From: Terriglobia bacterium
Lineage (GTDB): Bacteria; Acidobacteriota; Terriglobia; Terriglobales; Acidobacteriaceae
DNA length: 64,000 nt
Direction: 5' to 3'
Assembly: GCA_020072645.1 (NCBI GenBank)
Contig: JAIQGK010000006.1
Coordinates: 62,001-126,000, forward strand
Shown: in pieces, positions 43,854 through 52,265 of the stretch
How positions within the stretch are numbered: position 1 is the stretch's first letter
Layout: every line of letters begins with the position of its first letter
The notes under the pieces: generated by a model
Database searches by the model: none
What the model saw: only the letters and a program-made list of their open reading frames with translations
What the model was told of the DNA's origin: nothing
Made by a program: the position numbers and the translations under genes

Positions 43854-45215
43854 ATGGTCACCCTGGTCCTCCTGAGGATCATCCTGGTGGTTCTTCTTGT
43901 GGCAGCGAACGCCTTTTTCGTTGCCGCTGAATTCGCCATGGTCAGCGTGCGCGACACGCGCATTCAGCAACTGATTGACCAGCGTCGCATCGGCGCGCGT
44001 ACTGTCCGCAAGATCCAGCAGCACCTCGACGAATTTCTCCCTGCCGTGCAATTTGGCGTCACTCTGGCCAGCCTTGGCCTGGGCTGGATAGGTGAAGGCA
44101 CTCTTGCCGCGATCATCGCTCCATGGCTGGGCAACATTCCTTATGCCCGCATTTATGCCCACGGACTGTCCGCCACGCTGGCGTTTCTTGTCATTACTTA
44201 TTTGCTCGTCATCCTGGGAGAACTTGTTCCCAAATCGCTGGCTCTTGAGCGCGCGGAGCGGGTCGCTCTTGCCGTCGCCGGCCCCATGGACGCCTTCATG
44301 ACCATCTCTCATCCTTTCCTGATGCTCATGAACCGCTCTGCCAACCTTGTTCTGCGCGGCTTTGGCTCACGGCTCCGTCGAGAAGGCGGCGCTCACTCTC
44401 CTGACGAGCTAAAGCTCATCGTTACCGCCAGCCGCCGTCTCGGCCTGCTTCCCGATGCCGAAGAAGAAATGATTCACAACGCGCTCGAGCTCGGGAACCT
44501 CACCGTGCGCGAGATCATGGTTCCTCGGCACAAAATCTTTTCTCTTCCCGCTGACATGCCGCTCGATGAAGCCATGGCCAAAGTCGTCGACGAGCAGCAC
44601 TCCCGCGTTCCGGTTTACGACTCGGAAAAAGGTCGTGAAAACATCGTTGGCCTGCTTTATTCCAAAGACCTTTCCCGCATCATGCAGATGCGCCTTTCCG
44701 CCCGCGACGTTTTTGCCCAGCGCTCCGGCGACCTCAAAGTCCGCCACATCATGCGTGAAGTGCTCTTCGTTCCGGAAAGCAAAACTGTCGACGATCTTCT
44801 GATCGAATTTCAAAAACGCAAGCGCCACCTCGCCGTTGTGGTCGATGAATTTGGCTCCATCAGTGGCCTTGTCACCGTTGAAGACGTGCTGGAGCAAATC
44901 GTCGGCGAGCTTGAAGACGAATTTGATGTCGCTCAGCGACCCGCCGTCGCTCTCGCCTCCGGCGCCGTGGTGCTCGACGGTGGCTTCAACCTGCGCGACC
45001 TGGAAACCCAATATGACATCGCTCTGCCGCGTGAAGAAGGCTTTGAAACTCTCGCCGGCTTCGTGATGTCGCAACTCGGCAAGATCCCCAAAGGCGGCGA
45101 GCGCTTTGACTTCGACAACCGCCGCTACACCGTCCTCCAGATGGAAGGCCACCGCATCGCCCGCGTAAAAATCGAAAGCCTCAACCCGCCCGCTCCGTTG
45201 GAACAGGCTATTTAG
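43854..45215 (+). CDS. CorC/HlyC-type transporter (DUF21, CBS pair, CorC_HlyC)
   Basis: 453 residues. The DUF21/CNNM membrane domain (1-200) has FVAAEFAMVSVRDTRIQQL and YLLVILGELVPKSLALERAE. A CBS pair (about 215-340) includes IMVPRHKIFSLPADMPLDEA and VVDEFGSISGLVTVEDVLEQ. The C-terminal CorC_HlyC domain (about 360-445) includes LDGGFNLRDLETQYDI. The family is linked to Mg2+/Co2+ efflux; the name hemolysin is historical. Confidence 0.9.
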   Translation: MVTLVLLRIILVVLLVAANAFFVAAEFAMVSVRDTRIQQLIDQRRIGARTVRKIQQHLDEFLPAVQFGVTLASLGLGWIGEGTLAAIIAPWLGNIPYARIYAHGLSATLAFLVITYLLVILGELVPKSLALERAERVALAVAGPMDAFMTISHPFLMLMNRSANLVLRGFGSRLRREGGAHSPDELKLIVTASRRLGLLPDAEEEMIHNALELGNLTVREIMVPRHKIFSLPADMPLDEAMAKVVDEQHSRVPVYDSEKGRENIVGLLYSKDLSRIMQMRLSARDVFAQRSGDLKVRHIMREVLFVPESKTVDDLLIEFQKRKRHLAVVVDEFGSISGLVTVEDVLEQIVGELEDEFDVAQRPAVALASGAVVLDGGFNLRDLETQYDIALPREEGFETLAGFVMSQLGKIPKGGERFDFDNRRYTVLQMEGHRIARVKIESLNPPAPLEQAI

Positions 45216-45503
45216 CCTTTTTTCTAAAATCCCGACCCTGAGCTTGCCGAAGGGGAGGGATCCCTATTCCCTTAAATGCAGCGTCCTTGAGTCCCCAGTT
45301 CGCCTGGGTTAGCTGTCCTTCAATCCCCGTTGTTTCTCCTCCGTGTTCCTTCGTGTCCTCTGTGGTTAAAGGTTTGGCTTTTTCCGCCTTCCTGATTCGC
45401 GCCTATTCGCGTTAATTCGCGGCCAATCGGTTTTCTGATGACGGCGATGTCGGCGATGACGTGCGATCATGGCGATCTCCGTGTTCCTTCGTGTCCTTTG
45501 TGG
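45216..45503. repeat. Intergenic, filled with dispersed gene-flanking repeats
   Basis: Contains two copies of ccttcgtgtcctntgtggtt (about 45337-45370 and 45480-45512) plus gcctattcgcgttaattcgc and gatgacgtgcgatcatggcg, which also occur near 10190 and 10440. No gene. Confidence 0.65.
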
Positions 45504-46322
45504 TTAAAGGTTTTTCATCGCGCTGCTCAACTCAATCACCTCCAGCGGGCACTCTGCCCAGTTATGTTTCCAGCACACAATCAGGTGGCATTTATCTGGC
45601 TTGTGCCCATGCATCAGAAAATTTCTGCTCTCGTATTCCAATTCAATCCTTATTAGCTGCCACAGGCCCGGCTCCATCTCTCGCAGCGCCTCGCAATCCG
45701 GATATCCCGGCTGTATCCTCAGCACCACAAAGCCCAGCTTCCGCGCTACCGCCCCAAACAGAAATACCACGCCCTGCTCATTGGTCGGAGCTAGCATCAG
45801 GTCGGCATCCACCGTCGGAGGCCCATATACTGGCTCGCCCTTGATCAGCCCTGGCAGCAAAATCGGCGTTGAAGGTCTCATCAAATACCCGGCCCCGCCT
45901 GGCCTGCCTTCAAGGTGTCTCTCCACTACTTCCAGTACATCCTTCGCGCTATCTTCCAAACCATTCTCGCGGGCAAACTTTGCCATGCCCGCCGGCAGCC
46001 GCGTCCAGCCTCCGCCAAAGTGCCGGGTCAGTGGCTTCACGCTGTACCGCCCATGGAGCGAGTACTCCGCCAGTGTCGGCACTCTGCCCAGCAGCCGTGT
46101 CACCTGGCTCCAGTCTTCAAAAATCTTCTCCGGACTCAGTTCGTATCCTGAGCCGCCTCGCTCCAGCCCGCATGCCTGCAATGCCTCCGCATACACTCCA
46201 AAGTTTCTTCGTATGTCATAGGCCCCCACGCCGGTCTTTAAGTTCAATTCCTTTAGCGTCGGGACGTGCCCCAGTTCTTCTTTTGTCTGCCTGATTGCTC
46301 CAATCACCTCGTCACGGCTCAT
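45504..46322 (-). CDS. Putative nuclease with two HNH-associated (homing-endonuclease-type) repeats
   Basis: 272 residues. Two helical repeats at about 4-55 and 66-125 share GHVPTLKEL / GRVPTLAEY cores and resemble the homing-endonuclease-associated DNA-binding repeat. The C-terminal half (about 180-265) has RIQPGYPDCEALREM, then LIRIELEYESRNFLMHGH and HLIVCWKHNW. This spacing of PD...ExE with a hydrophobic strand is PD-(D/E)XK-like. The inferred role is a sequence-specific nuclease; this is unproven. It is divergent from the DUF262 operon. Confidence 0.6.
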   Translation of the reverse strand: MSRDEVIGAIRQTKEELGHVPTLKELNLKTGVGAYDIRRNFGVYAEALQACGLERGGSGYELSPEKIFEDWSQVTRLLGRVPTLAEYSLHGRYSVKPLTRHFGGGWTRLPAGMAKFARENGLEDSAKDVLEVVERHLEGRPGGAGYLMRPSTPILLPGLIKGEPVYGPPTVDADLMLAPTNEQGVVFLFGAVARKLGFVVLRIQPGYPDCEALREMEPGLWQLIRIELEYESRNFLMHGHKPDKCHLIVCWKHNWAECPLEVIELSSAMKNL

Positions 46323-46948
46323 TTCTCTTCCTCCTCAATTATGTGGTTACAGCCAGGGTTCTGTTGTCACACCGCTTTGGGGTCTGGCACGCACGGACGA
46401 CAAGGATTTACAAACCGAAAAGCGGCCCAATTGAGCTTTTTTGATCGGCGTAAATCAGTGCGATCAGCGTTATCAGCGGTAAGGGTTTATCTGGAAGGGT
46501 TTGAACACACGTAGGCCCGCAACTTTAAGGGGCTGATTCAAACCGCATGAGGCCGCGGTAACTGTGGACCCAACGGTGGCCCGCAGACTGCAGGGTTGCT
46601 GGCCTTTCCGGGCGTTTCAAAAGTTTTTCCCGCCGATGCCGCTCTCGGTCTTTCGCCTCTCATTATCGGCGAAACAAATACGGCAGTCAATAGGATTTTC
46701 GGCCAGTAATGTCTCGGAAATTAGTACATCTTGACAAACAAAGACCCAGAAACCATTCACATTTTCGCGCGTGATTTTCGCCTCTCGATGAGCAGCGCCG
46801 TTAGGCGCGTTACTTAAAGATAGCCCAGTGCGTCCCAGAGGCGCGCGCCTCGCGCCGAGGGATAAGCGCTGGGTAAGGATCTTTCCCGTCCGGTTCCAAA
46901 CAGAAGGGCTGTCTTTGCAAATATTGGTTGGGTATACTCGCAAGCGAC
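46323..46948. other. Intergenic region upstream of the DUF262 operon
   Basis: About 625 bases without a supported gene. A repeat-like stretch 'taaatcagtgcgatcagcg' lies near 46450. A strong palindrome GAGGCGCGCGCCTC (46838-46851) is nested between CCCAG (46824-46828) and CTGGG (46869-46873), which could form a branched hairpin about 75 bases before the operon start. Confidence 0.5.
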
Positions 46949-48058
46949 ATGAGCGCTCACGATCTTGGAAAGATTGAATCCGAACCGATCGAAGGCGTCG
47001 ACCAGCCGGACGGTAGTGGTTGGGGCGACTACCCAATCGACACCGTTTTGATCCGGACGGAGACACGAACTATTTTCGACGTGATTCGCCGCATTGCTGG
47101 AGATTCATTTGTCATGGATCCGGATTTCCAGCGAGACTTCATTTGGCCCGAGGACAAGCAGAGCAAATTGATCGAATCTGTGCTTATGCGTATTCCACTG
47201 CCAGTGTTCTATCTTGCCGAGGATGGGCGTGGTCGAATGATTGTAGTGGATGGACTGCAGAGGCTCTCCACGTTTCAAAGGTTCCTAAATAACGAACTCC
47301 GTTTAAGGCTTCCGGAACAAAGCGAACTCGACAAGAAGTATTTCAAAGATCTTCCTCCCAAGCTCCAGAACCGTGTCGAAGACTGTAATTTGGTCCTATA
47401 CATTATCGACGCGAAGGTTCCGGAGCGTGCTCGCCTCGACATTTTCGAGCGAGTAAACGGTGGTGTCCCTCTTACGCGTCAACAGATGCGCAACTGCCTC
47501 TATATGGGCCCTGCAACCCGTTTCCTGAAGGAGGAAGCGAACACCGCAGTTTTCTTGGAATCGACCGGGCACAGCCTAACTACTACAACGATGCGAGATC
47601 GAGAGTTCGTCAACCGTTTTTGCGCATTCCAAATGCTGCCCATAGAGGACTACAGAGACATGGACGAATTCCTCGCCACCGCTCTGACGAAGATGAATGG
47701 GTTTGCGCCGGGTCAGTTGACGCGGTTGTCCGCGGAGTTTCGGAGTGGGCTGGTGAACAACTACGCTGTTTTCGAGAAGCATTCGTTTCGAAAGCACTCA
47801 GTGGGCCAAACTTCTCGGAGCGTGCTAAACGCGTCCCTTTGGGATGTCATGTCAACCGGACTCTCAAAGTATCCCCTCGAGGTGGTTGAGACGAAAGCCG
47901 ACTTACTTCGGTCAGCATTTAACATGCGGCTGGCGGATCCGGTATTTACGCACGCCATTACTTACAGTACTAACAGCACCAAAAACGTTCGGACCCGATT
48001 TCAAATGGCTTGGCAGATGTTCGAGGAGGTGTTTGGTGCTAACCCGACTCGACCTTGA
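46949..48058 (+). CDS. DUF262 (GmrSD/ParB-like) domain protein
   Basis: 369 residues from ATG 46949; a TTG at 46928 is possible. The DUF262 core is clear: TIFDVIRRIAGDSFVMDPDF, FQRDFIWPEDKQSKLIESV, RIPLPVFYLAEDGRG and the signature VDGLQRLSTFQRFLNNELR (I show key parts). The ParB-like nucleotide-hydrolysing DGxQR is intact. DUF262 proteins occur in type IV restriction (GmrSD) and other phage-defence modules. Its end overlaps the ATPase start by 23 bases, so the genes are translationally coupled. Confidence 0.85.
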   Translation: MSAHDLGKIESEPIEGVDQPDGSGWGDYPIDTVLIRTETRTIFDVIRRIAGDSFVMDPDFQRDFIWPEDKQSKLIESVLMRIPLPVFYLAEDGRGRMIVVDGLQRLSTFQRFLNNELRLRLPEQSELDKKYFKDLPPKLQNRVEDCNLVLYIIDAKVPERARLDIFERVNGGVPLTRQQMRNCLYMGPATRFLKEEANTAVFLESTGHSLTTTTMRDREFVNRFCAFQMLPIEDYRDMDEFLATALTKMNGFAPGQLTRLSAEFRSGLVNNYAVFEKHSFRKHSVGQTSRSVLNASLWDVMSTGLSKYPLEVVETKADLLRSAFNMRLADPVFTHAITYSTNSTKNVRTRFQMAWQMFEEVFGANPTRP

Positions 48059-49178
48059 GCACTTCAAGTGTTTCGACCTTCTTAAATTACCGATAGGACG
48101 GCTGACGTTCCTCTCGGGCTCAAACGCTTCTGGCAAGTCTTCGGTCCTCCAATCCCTTGTTCTCCTTCATCAAACAATTCGGGAACAAGAGTGGTCTACT
48201 CGACTGCTACTGAACGGGGGTGAGCTTCGCCTAGGAACGATAACAGACGTCGTCGACAAGCTGACCGGGCGCCGAACATTCGGCATAGGACTGATCGACT
48301 CTAACTGCGAAACGCGATGGACTTTTGAGGGTGCGGACAGAAGAGATATGTCAGCAGTTGTTACAGCCGTTCGCGTAGGCAATACCGAACAGCTTGCGCC
48401 AGCGGCACTTCGCTTTCTATTGCCTCCGTCCCCCCCTCCGGAACAAGAAGACCTAGCCACTCGACTCCTGCGGCTTTGCTTTCTCACCGCCGAACGAATC
48501 GGCCCCCGGGAGGTATATCCTCTCGAAGATCCGAACGCCACGCAGGTAGTTGGCCCTCGCGGCGAAAACGCGGCTAGTCTCTTGCACTGGGGGAGGGATC
48601 AAGCGGTCTTGGACACCCTGGCGATCAATGACAGACCTCCTACGTTATTCCACCAAGTCGAGGCCTATATGCAGGAATTTTTCCCTGGGTGCTCGCTGGA
48701 AGTACAACAAGTACCTCAGTCAAACGGGGTCACACTCGGCCTGAGAACTTCCAGCGCGACCGATTTTCACCGGCCCGTGCATGTGGGCTTCGGCCTGACC
48801 CAAGTTTTCCCTATAATCGTCGCGGCGCTGTCTAGGAAAGCGAACGATTTGCTTTTGATAGAAAATCCTGAAGTTCATCTTCACCCAGCCGGCCAAGCAA
48901 GAATGGGGGAATTCCTGTCGAAGATTGCGGCAGCTGGCATTCAGGTTCTAATCGAAACTCACAGCGATCACGTCTTAAACGGAATTCGACGATCTGTTAA
49001 GGGCGGCGTGACCAAACATGAGGAAGTCGCGATACATTTCTTCAAAGACCGAGAGACAAAGGGGGATCAGATTATCAGCCCGCTCATTGATGCCAACGGA
49101 AACATCGACGTTTGGCCCTCCGGCTTCTTTGACCAGTTCGACAAGGACATGAATTACTTCGCAGGGTGGGGTAGTTAG
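48036..49178 (+). CDS. SMC/OLD-like AAA ATPase with DUF3696 C-terminus
   Basis: 380 residues from GTG 48036, set by GAGGAGG seven bases upstream, inside the 3' end of the DUF262 gene. Walker A GSNASGKSSVLQSL is at about 26-39. The signature/Walker B region is VGFGLTQVFPIIVAALSRKA and LLLIENPEVHLHP, then a switch His in IETHSDHVLNGIR. The C-terminus (GNIDVWPSGFFDQFDKDMNY) matches DUF3696. Such ATPases power several anti-phage systems. It sits between DUF262 and an unknown third gene. Confidence 0.85.
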   Translation: MLTRLDLEHFKCFDLLKLPIGRLTFLSGSNASGKSSVLQSLVLLHQTIREQEWSTRLLLNGGELRLGTITDVVDKLTGRRTFGIGLIDSNCETRWTFEGADRRDMSAVVTAVRVGNTEQLAPAALRFLLPPSPPPEQEDLATRLLRLCFLTAERIGPREVYPLEDPNATQVVGPRGENAASLLHWGRDQAVLDTLAINDRPPTLFHQVEAYMQEFFPGCSLEVQQVPQSNGVTLGLRTSSATDFHRPVHVGFGLTQVFPIIVAALSRKANDLLLIENPEVHLHPAGQARMGEFLSKIAAAGIQVLIETHSDHVLNGIRRSVKGGVTKHEEVAIHFFKDRETKGDQIISPLIDANGNIDVWPSGFFDQFDKDMNYFAGWGS

Positions 49179-49179
49179 A

Positions 49180-50133
49180 GTGGATTTCCTCGCGAATGAT
49201 CTATCCCTCCATGGTCAATTTCACGATTTTCGAGACTTTGGAGACGCTGTCCGCAGAATGATGGAGATCCGCCAGGAAATACGGAGGTTCGGATCATCTC
49301 TATATTGCTGCCGCAGCATGGCTCAGGCTCGCATTACAGCTCAAGTCCCAATGCAGCAAGCTGTTCAGGGCCTTTCCAATGAACAGCGTCGCGCGTTGAT
49401 GCAATGGCTGACCCAGCATGGTCCACACTGGGAGGACGTGCGCTTGCACATCGCTGACGATTGGATAGAAACGCGAGGCGAGATCGTCACTGACACCGCA
49501 ATCGGAGAGGCGGCATTCGGCCGGTTGAATGGGATCGCTCGTGACCTAGTTAGCTTCGCGCCATCAGATTGGAACTTCACACCGGTTGAGGCAACGTGGC
49601 GGCAGGAAGACAACCAAAGTGCCGACGTCGCGGTTCCCAATCACTGGAATATCGCTTCGCTAACTGCGTGGCTGGCGTCTAACCCTGAGATTGTAGATTC
49701 GTGGGCGAGTCTAGAGGCTCAGATGAGGCGAGTGAACACGCGACTTACCCTCGCCGATGGCGTTTTTAAGTCGCTCGGCGGACATCCGTTCGTCCCGTCG
49801 GCGGCTGAGCGAATTCGTGTTTTGCTCCATACGCTGGATAGGTTTAAGGGATGCTTCAACGATCAAGGTCAGCGTAATGCAGAAGGGCATGCGCTTTACG
49901 CGAACCATTTTTCTGTCCAAAAGGGTTGGTTTTCAGATTCATCTGAGGCAGAAAAGAATGAATTTCACGCAGAGTTGACTTTCCCACACCCACAAAGACC
50001 GGGTGAAACGCTCTTCTGCCCGTGGCACGGTAAAGTCAAAACCCCGCAGATCCGCATCCACTTTTCCTGGCCTGTTAGGGCTGACGAGCCACTCTATGTC
50101 GTGTACGTGGGACCAAAGAGAACAAAGCGCTGA
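49180..50133 (+). CDS. Third protein of the DUF262-ATPase operon, unknown; candidate effector
   Basis: 317 residues from GTG 49180, one base after the ATPase stop. No known family was recognised. The N-terminal 65 residues are polar with two Cys. The middle (70-190) is helix-rich with several Trp. The C-terminal 80 residues look compact and beta-rich with conserved-looking polar residues: ANHFSVQKGWFSDSS, FCPWHGKVKTPQIRIHFSWP and YVVYVGPKRTKR. His, Lys and Arg in the last domain would suit an RNase-type toxin, but this is inference. Confidence 0.65.
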   Translation: MDFLANDLSLHGQFHDFRDFGDAVRRMMEIRQEIRRFGSSLYCCRSMAQARITAQVPMQQAVQGLSNEQRRALMQWLTQHGPHWEDVRLHIADDWIETRGEIVTDTAIGEAAFGRLNGIARDLVSFAPSDWNFTPVEATWRQEDNQSADVAVPNHWNIASLTAWLASNPEIVDSWASLEAQMRRVNTRLTLADGVFKSLGGHPFVPSAAERIRVLLHTLDRFKGCFNDQGQRNAEGHALYANHFSVQKGWFSDSSEAEKNEFHAELTFPHPQRPGETLFCPWHGKVKTPQIRIHFSWPVRADEPLYVVYVGPKRTKR

Positions 50134-50277
50134 ACTGGCTCCGTCTTAAGGCAGGATAGGAAACATCTGCTCACTCTATTTTTGGGGTGGCTCTCTCCGC
50201 GCCTCCGTGGTAGGTTTTTGCATTTTCCGATCACGGCGATCCTACGATAACTCTTTTGCTACCATACTCTCGACCCC

Positions 50278-51195
50278 ATGCTTCGCTACATCGCAACCCG
50301 CCTGCTGTACATGGTTCCTGTCATCTGGCTCGTCGTCTCGGTGGTTTTCCTTCTGATCCATCTTGTTCCTGGCGATCCCATTCAGCAGATGCTGGGAGAA
50401 GGCGCAGCTAGCGCCGACGTTCAAGCCGCCCGCCACGCCTATGGACTCGATGTCCCCCTCCCGCAGCAATACATGAATTACTGGAAAGGTGTCCTGCGCG
50501 GAGATCTCGGCCGCTCTCTTCGTTTCGATCAACCCGTCACCGGCGTAATCCTCCAGCGTTATCCCAAGACGCTTCTATTGACCGTCGCGTCCATGATTGT
50601 CGCTTTGCTCATCTCCATTCCTGCTGGCGTGCGCTCTGCCCGTCGCCGCAATCGCTGGGACGACCGCCTGCTAAGCATCGTGAGTCTGTGGGGATTGTCG
50701 TTTCCTAACTTCGCGCTCGGGCCTATCCTGATTTTATTTTTCGCTATTCGCCTGGGACTGTTGCCGGTCTCTGGCTACGGCACATTCGCTCACCTTATTT
50801 TGCCATCAATCACCATGGGCGGCGCTCTCGCCGCGATTCTTACCCGCATGGTCCGCACGGCGATGCTTGAGGAACTGGGGCAGGATTACATCCGAACCGC
50901 TCGCGCAAAAGGATTGTCAGAAAACGTGGTCGTTTATAAGCACGCGCTGCGCAATGCGCTGGTGCCTGTGCTGACCGTGGTGGGACTTCAGTTCGGCGCG
51001 CTGCTCGCGGGCGCCATTGTTACGGAAACAATCTTCTCCTGGCCCGGCATCGGACGCCTTACCATCAGTGCCATCAGCAGCCGCGACTACTATCTCGTCC
51101 AGGGCTGCATCCTCATGATCGGCCTGACGTATGTGGCCGTGAATTTCCTGACCGATTTCTTCTATTCACTCGCCAATCCGCGTATTCGGCAGTAG
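50278..51195 (+). CDS. ABC transporter permease, DppB/OppB type
   Basis: 305 residues with six membrane helices. N-terminal RYIATRLLYMVPVIWLVVSV, then LVPGDPIQQMLG, are typical of DppB. The EAA-loop that contacts the ATPase reads DYIRTARAKGLSENVVVYKHALRNALVPV (key part RTARAKGLSE). It would import di- or oligopeptides (or nickel/glutathione) together with a DppC-like partner, probably the gene at 52266. No binding protein or ATPase is nearby. Confidence 0.9.
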   Translation: MLRYIATRLLYMVPVIWLVVSVVFLLIHLVPGDPIQQMLGEGAASADVQAARHAYGLDVPLPQQYMNYWKGVLRGDLGRSLRFDQPVTGVILQRYPKTLLLTVASMIVALLISIPAGVRSARRRNRWDDRLLSIVSLWGLSFPNFALGPILILFFAIRLGLLPVSGYGTFAHLILPSITMGGALAAILTRMVRTAMLEELGQDYIRTARAKGLSENVVVYKHALRNALVPVLTVVGLQFGALLAGAIVTETIFSWPGIGRLTISAISSRDYYLVQGCILMIGLTYVAVNFLTDFFYSLANPRIRQ

Positions 51196-51482
51196 TTCTT
51201 TCTGAAATCCCGAGCGGAGCGAGGGAACCCTATCGCCAAAAGCAATCTTCAGGCGCAAGGAGTCACACCACCTGAGCAAATTAGGACGCTAAATTAATTT
51301 TTAGCCTGGAGGTAATGGCGGCCCCTCGAAGGAGTGTGTCTCTATTGGCTGTGCAGCGGACCGTTGATCTTGGATCATGGATGGAGTTGCCCGCAGTGTG
51401 CGCTGACAAATGGAGGTAAGACCTCGCAAGAAAGTTTTTGCTTTCAGGTTTTCTCCGCGTCTCCGCGCCTCCGCGGTGAAAA
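51196..51482. repeat. Intergenic with dispersed repeat
   Basis: Holds a copy of ttctccgcgtctccgcgcct and ccgcggtgaaaatt at 51446-51482, ending at the stop of the gene at 51483. No gene. Confidence 0.55.
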
Positions 51483-51935
51483 TTAAACCTCCAGAATCTC
51501 CGCACTCACCTTCCCCTCAGTAATCACCAGCCTGCCCACGCTGATCGGCAGCTTGAATCTTCTTGGCCCTGCGCTACCCGGATTGAAATACAGCACGGCG
51601 TCCTTCACTTCCTGTTTCGGCTTATGTGAGTGCCCGCTGATTACCGCTGCAAATCCGGCCGCCTTTGGATTCAGATCAATTGCGTTTACATCATGAATGA
51701 CATAGAGAAAGACTCCGTCCAGCTCGACCACTTCCGTCTCCGCAAACCGTCGCGCCCACGCCTGTGTATCCACATTCCCGCGGATCGCCGTCACCGGCGC
51801 AATCTTTTCTAGTTCAGGAATAATTTCCGCCGCGCCAATATCGCCCGCATGAATGATGTGCTCCGACCCACGCAGCAACTCCACCGCTTCAGGACGAAGC
51901 AGCCCATGCGTATCCGAGATGATCCCAATTCTCAT
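51483..51935 (-). CDS. YfcE/MJ0936-type metallophosphoesterase
   Basis: 150 residues, a minimal calcineurin-like fold. Metal motifs in order: GIISDTHGLLRPE, HIIHAGDIG, AIRGNVDT, VISGHSHKPK and YFNPGSAGPRRF. This is the standard pattern of YfcE-like phosphodiesterases of about 150-180 residues. The natural substrate is unknown. It lies between the two divergently placed permease genes but is transcribed separately. Confidence 0.9.
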   Translation of the reverse strand: MRIGIISDTHGLLRPEAVELLRGSEHIIHAGDIGAAEIIPELEKIAPVTAIRGNVDTQAWARRFAETEVVELDGVFLYVIHDVNAIDLNPKAAGFAAVISGHSHKPKQEVKDAVLYFNPGSAGPRRFKLPISVGRLVITEGKVSAEILEV

Positions 51936-52265
51936 CAGCGTTAATCTGCACTGCTAGCAATCAGATTCGTGCCATGCCACGAAGAATTTTTCCTTTATTC
52001 CTGCACTCCGTTTTTTTTCTTCAATTCCCCGCGCACTCCAAAGTCTCTCTGTGTTTTCTGGGTTGAGGTTTTGACTTTGACTGTTGGCTGTTGCTTTTGA
52101 GTTGTCTCCGTGCCTCCGTGGTAGATGTTTCTTTTGGTTGCGACTCTGCTGCGCTGCGTAAATCTGCGGCGAAGGGGAATTCAGAATTGCTTTTCCTTTG
52201 CGGCCTTCGCGTCCTTTGCGGTGAACAGGTTTGGCTAATTGCCGATTGCTAACTGCTAATTGCTC
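51936..52265. repeat. Intergenic rich in dispersed repeats
   Basis: 330 bases with no gene. It holds tccgtgcctccgtggtagat (about 52108), gcgtcctttgcggtgaacag (about 52207) and the AT-rich gattgctaactgctaattgc (about 52240-52261), which ends at the stop of the gene at 52266. Confidence 0.6.

Noticed and set aside
44409-45152. 247-codon minus-strand frame opposite the CorC/HlyC gene
   Set aside because: Shadow of a well-supported CBS-domain gene.
45601-46221. 206-codon + strand frame opposite the putative nuclease
   Set aside because: Pro/Ser-rich low-complexity translation with no domain; the minus-strand frame has repeats and a nuclease-like core.
47844-48035. Extension of the ATPase gene to an upstream ATG at 47844
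   Set aside because: It would overlap most of the DUF262 C-terminus in another frame; the GTG at 48036 has an ideal ribosome-binding site and starts the conserved L-x-L-x-x-F-K motif.
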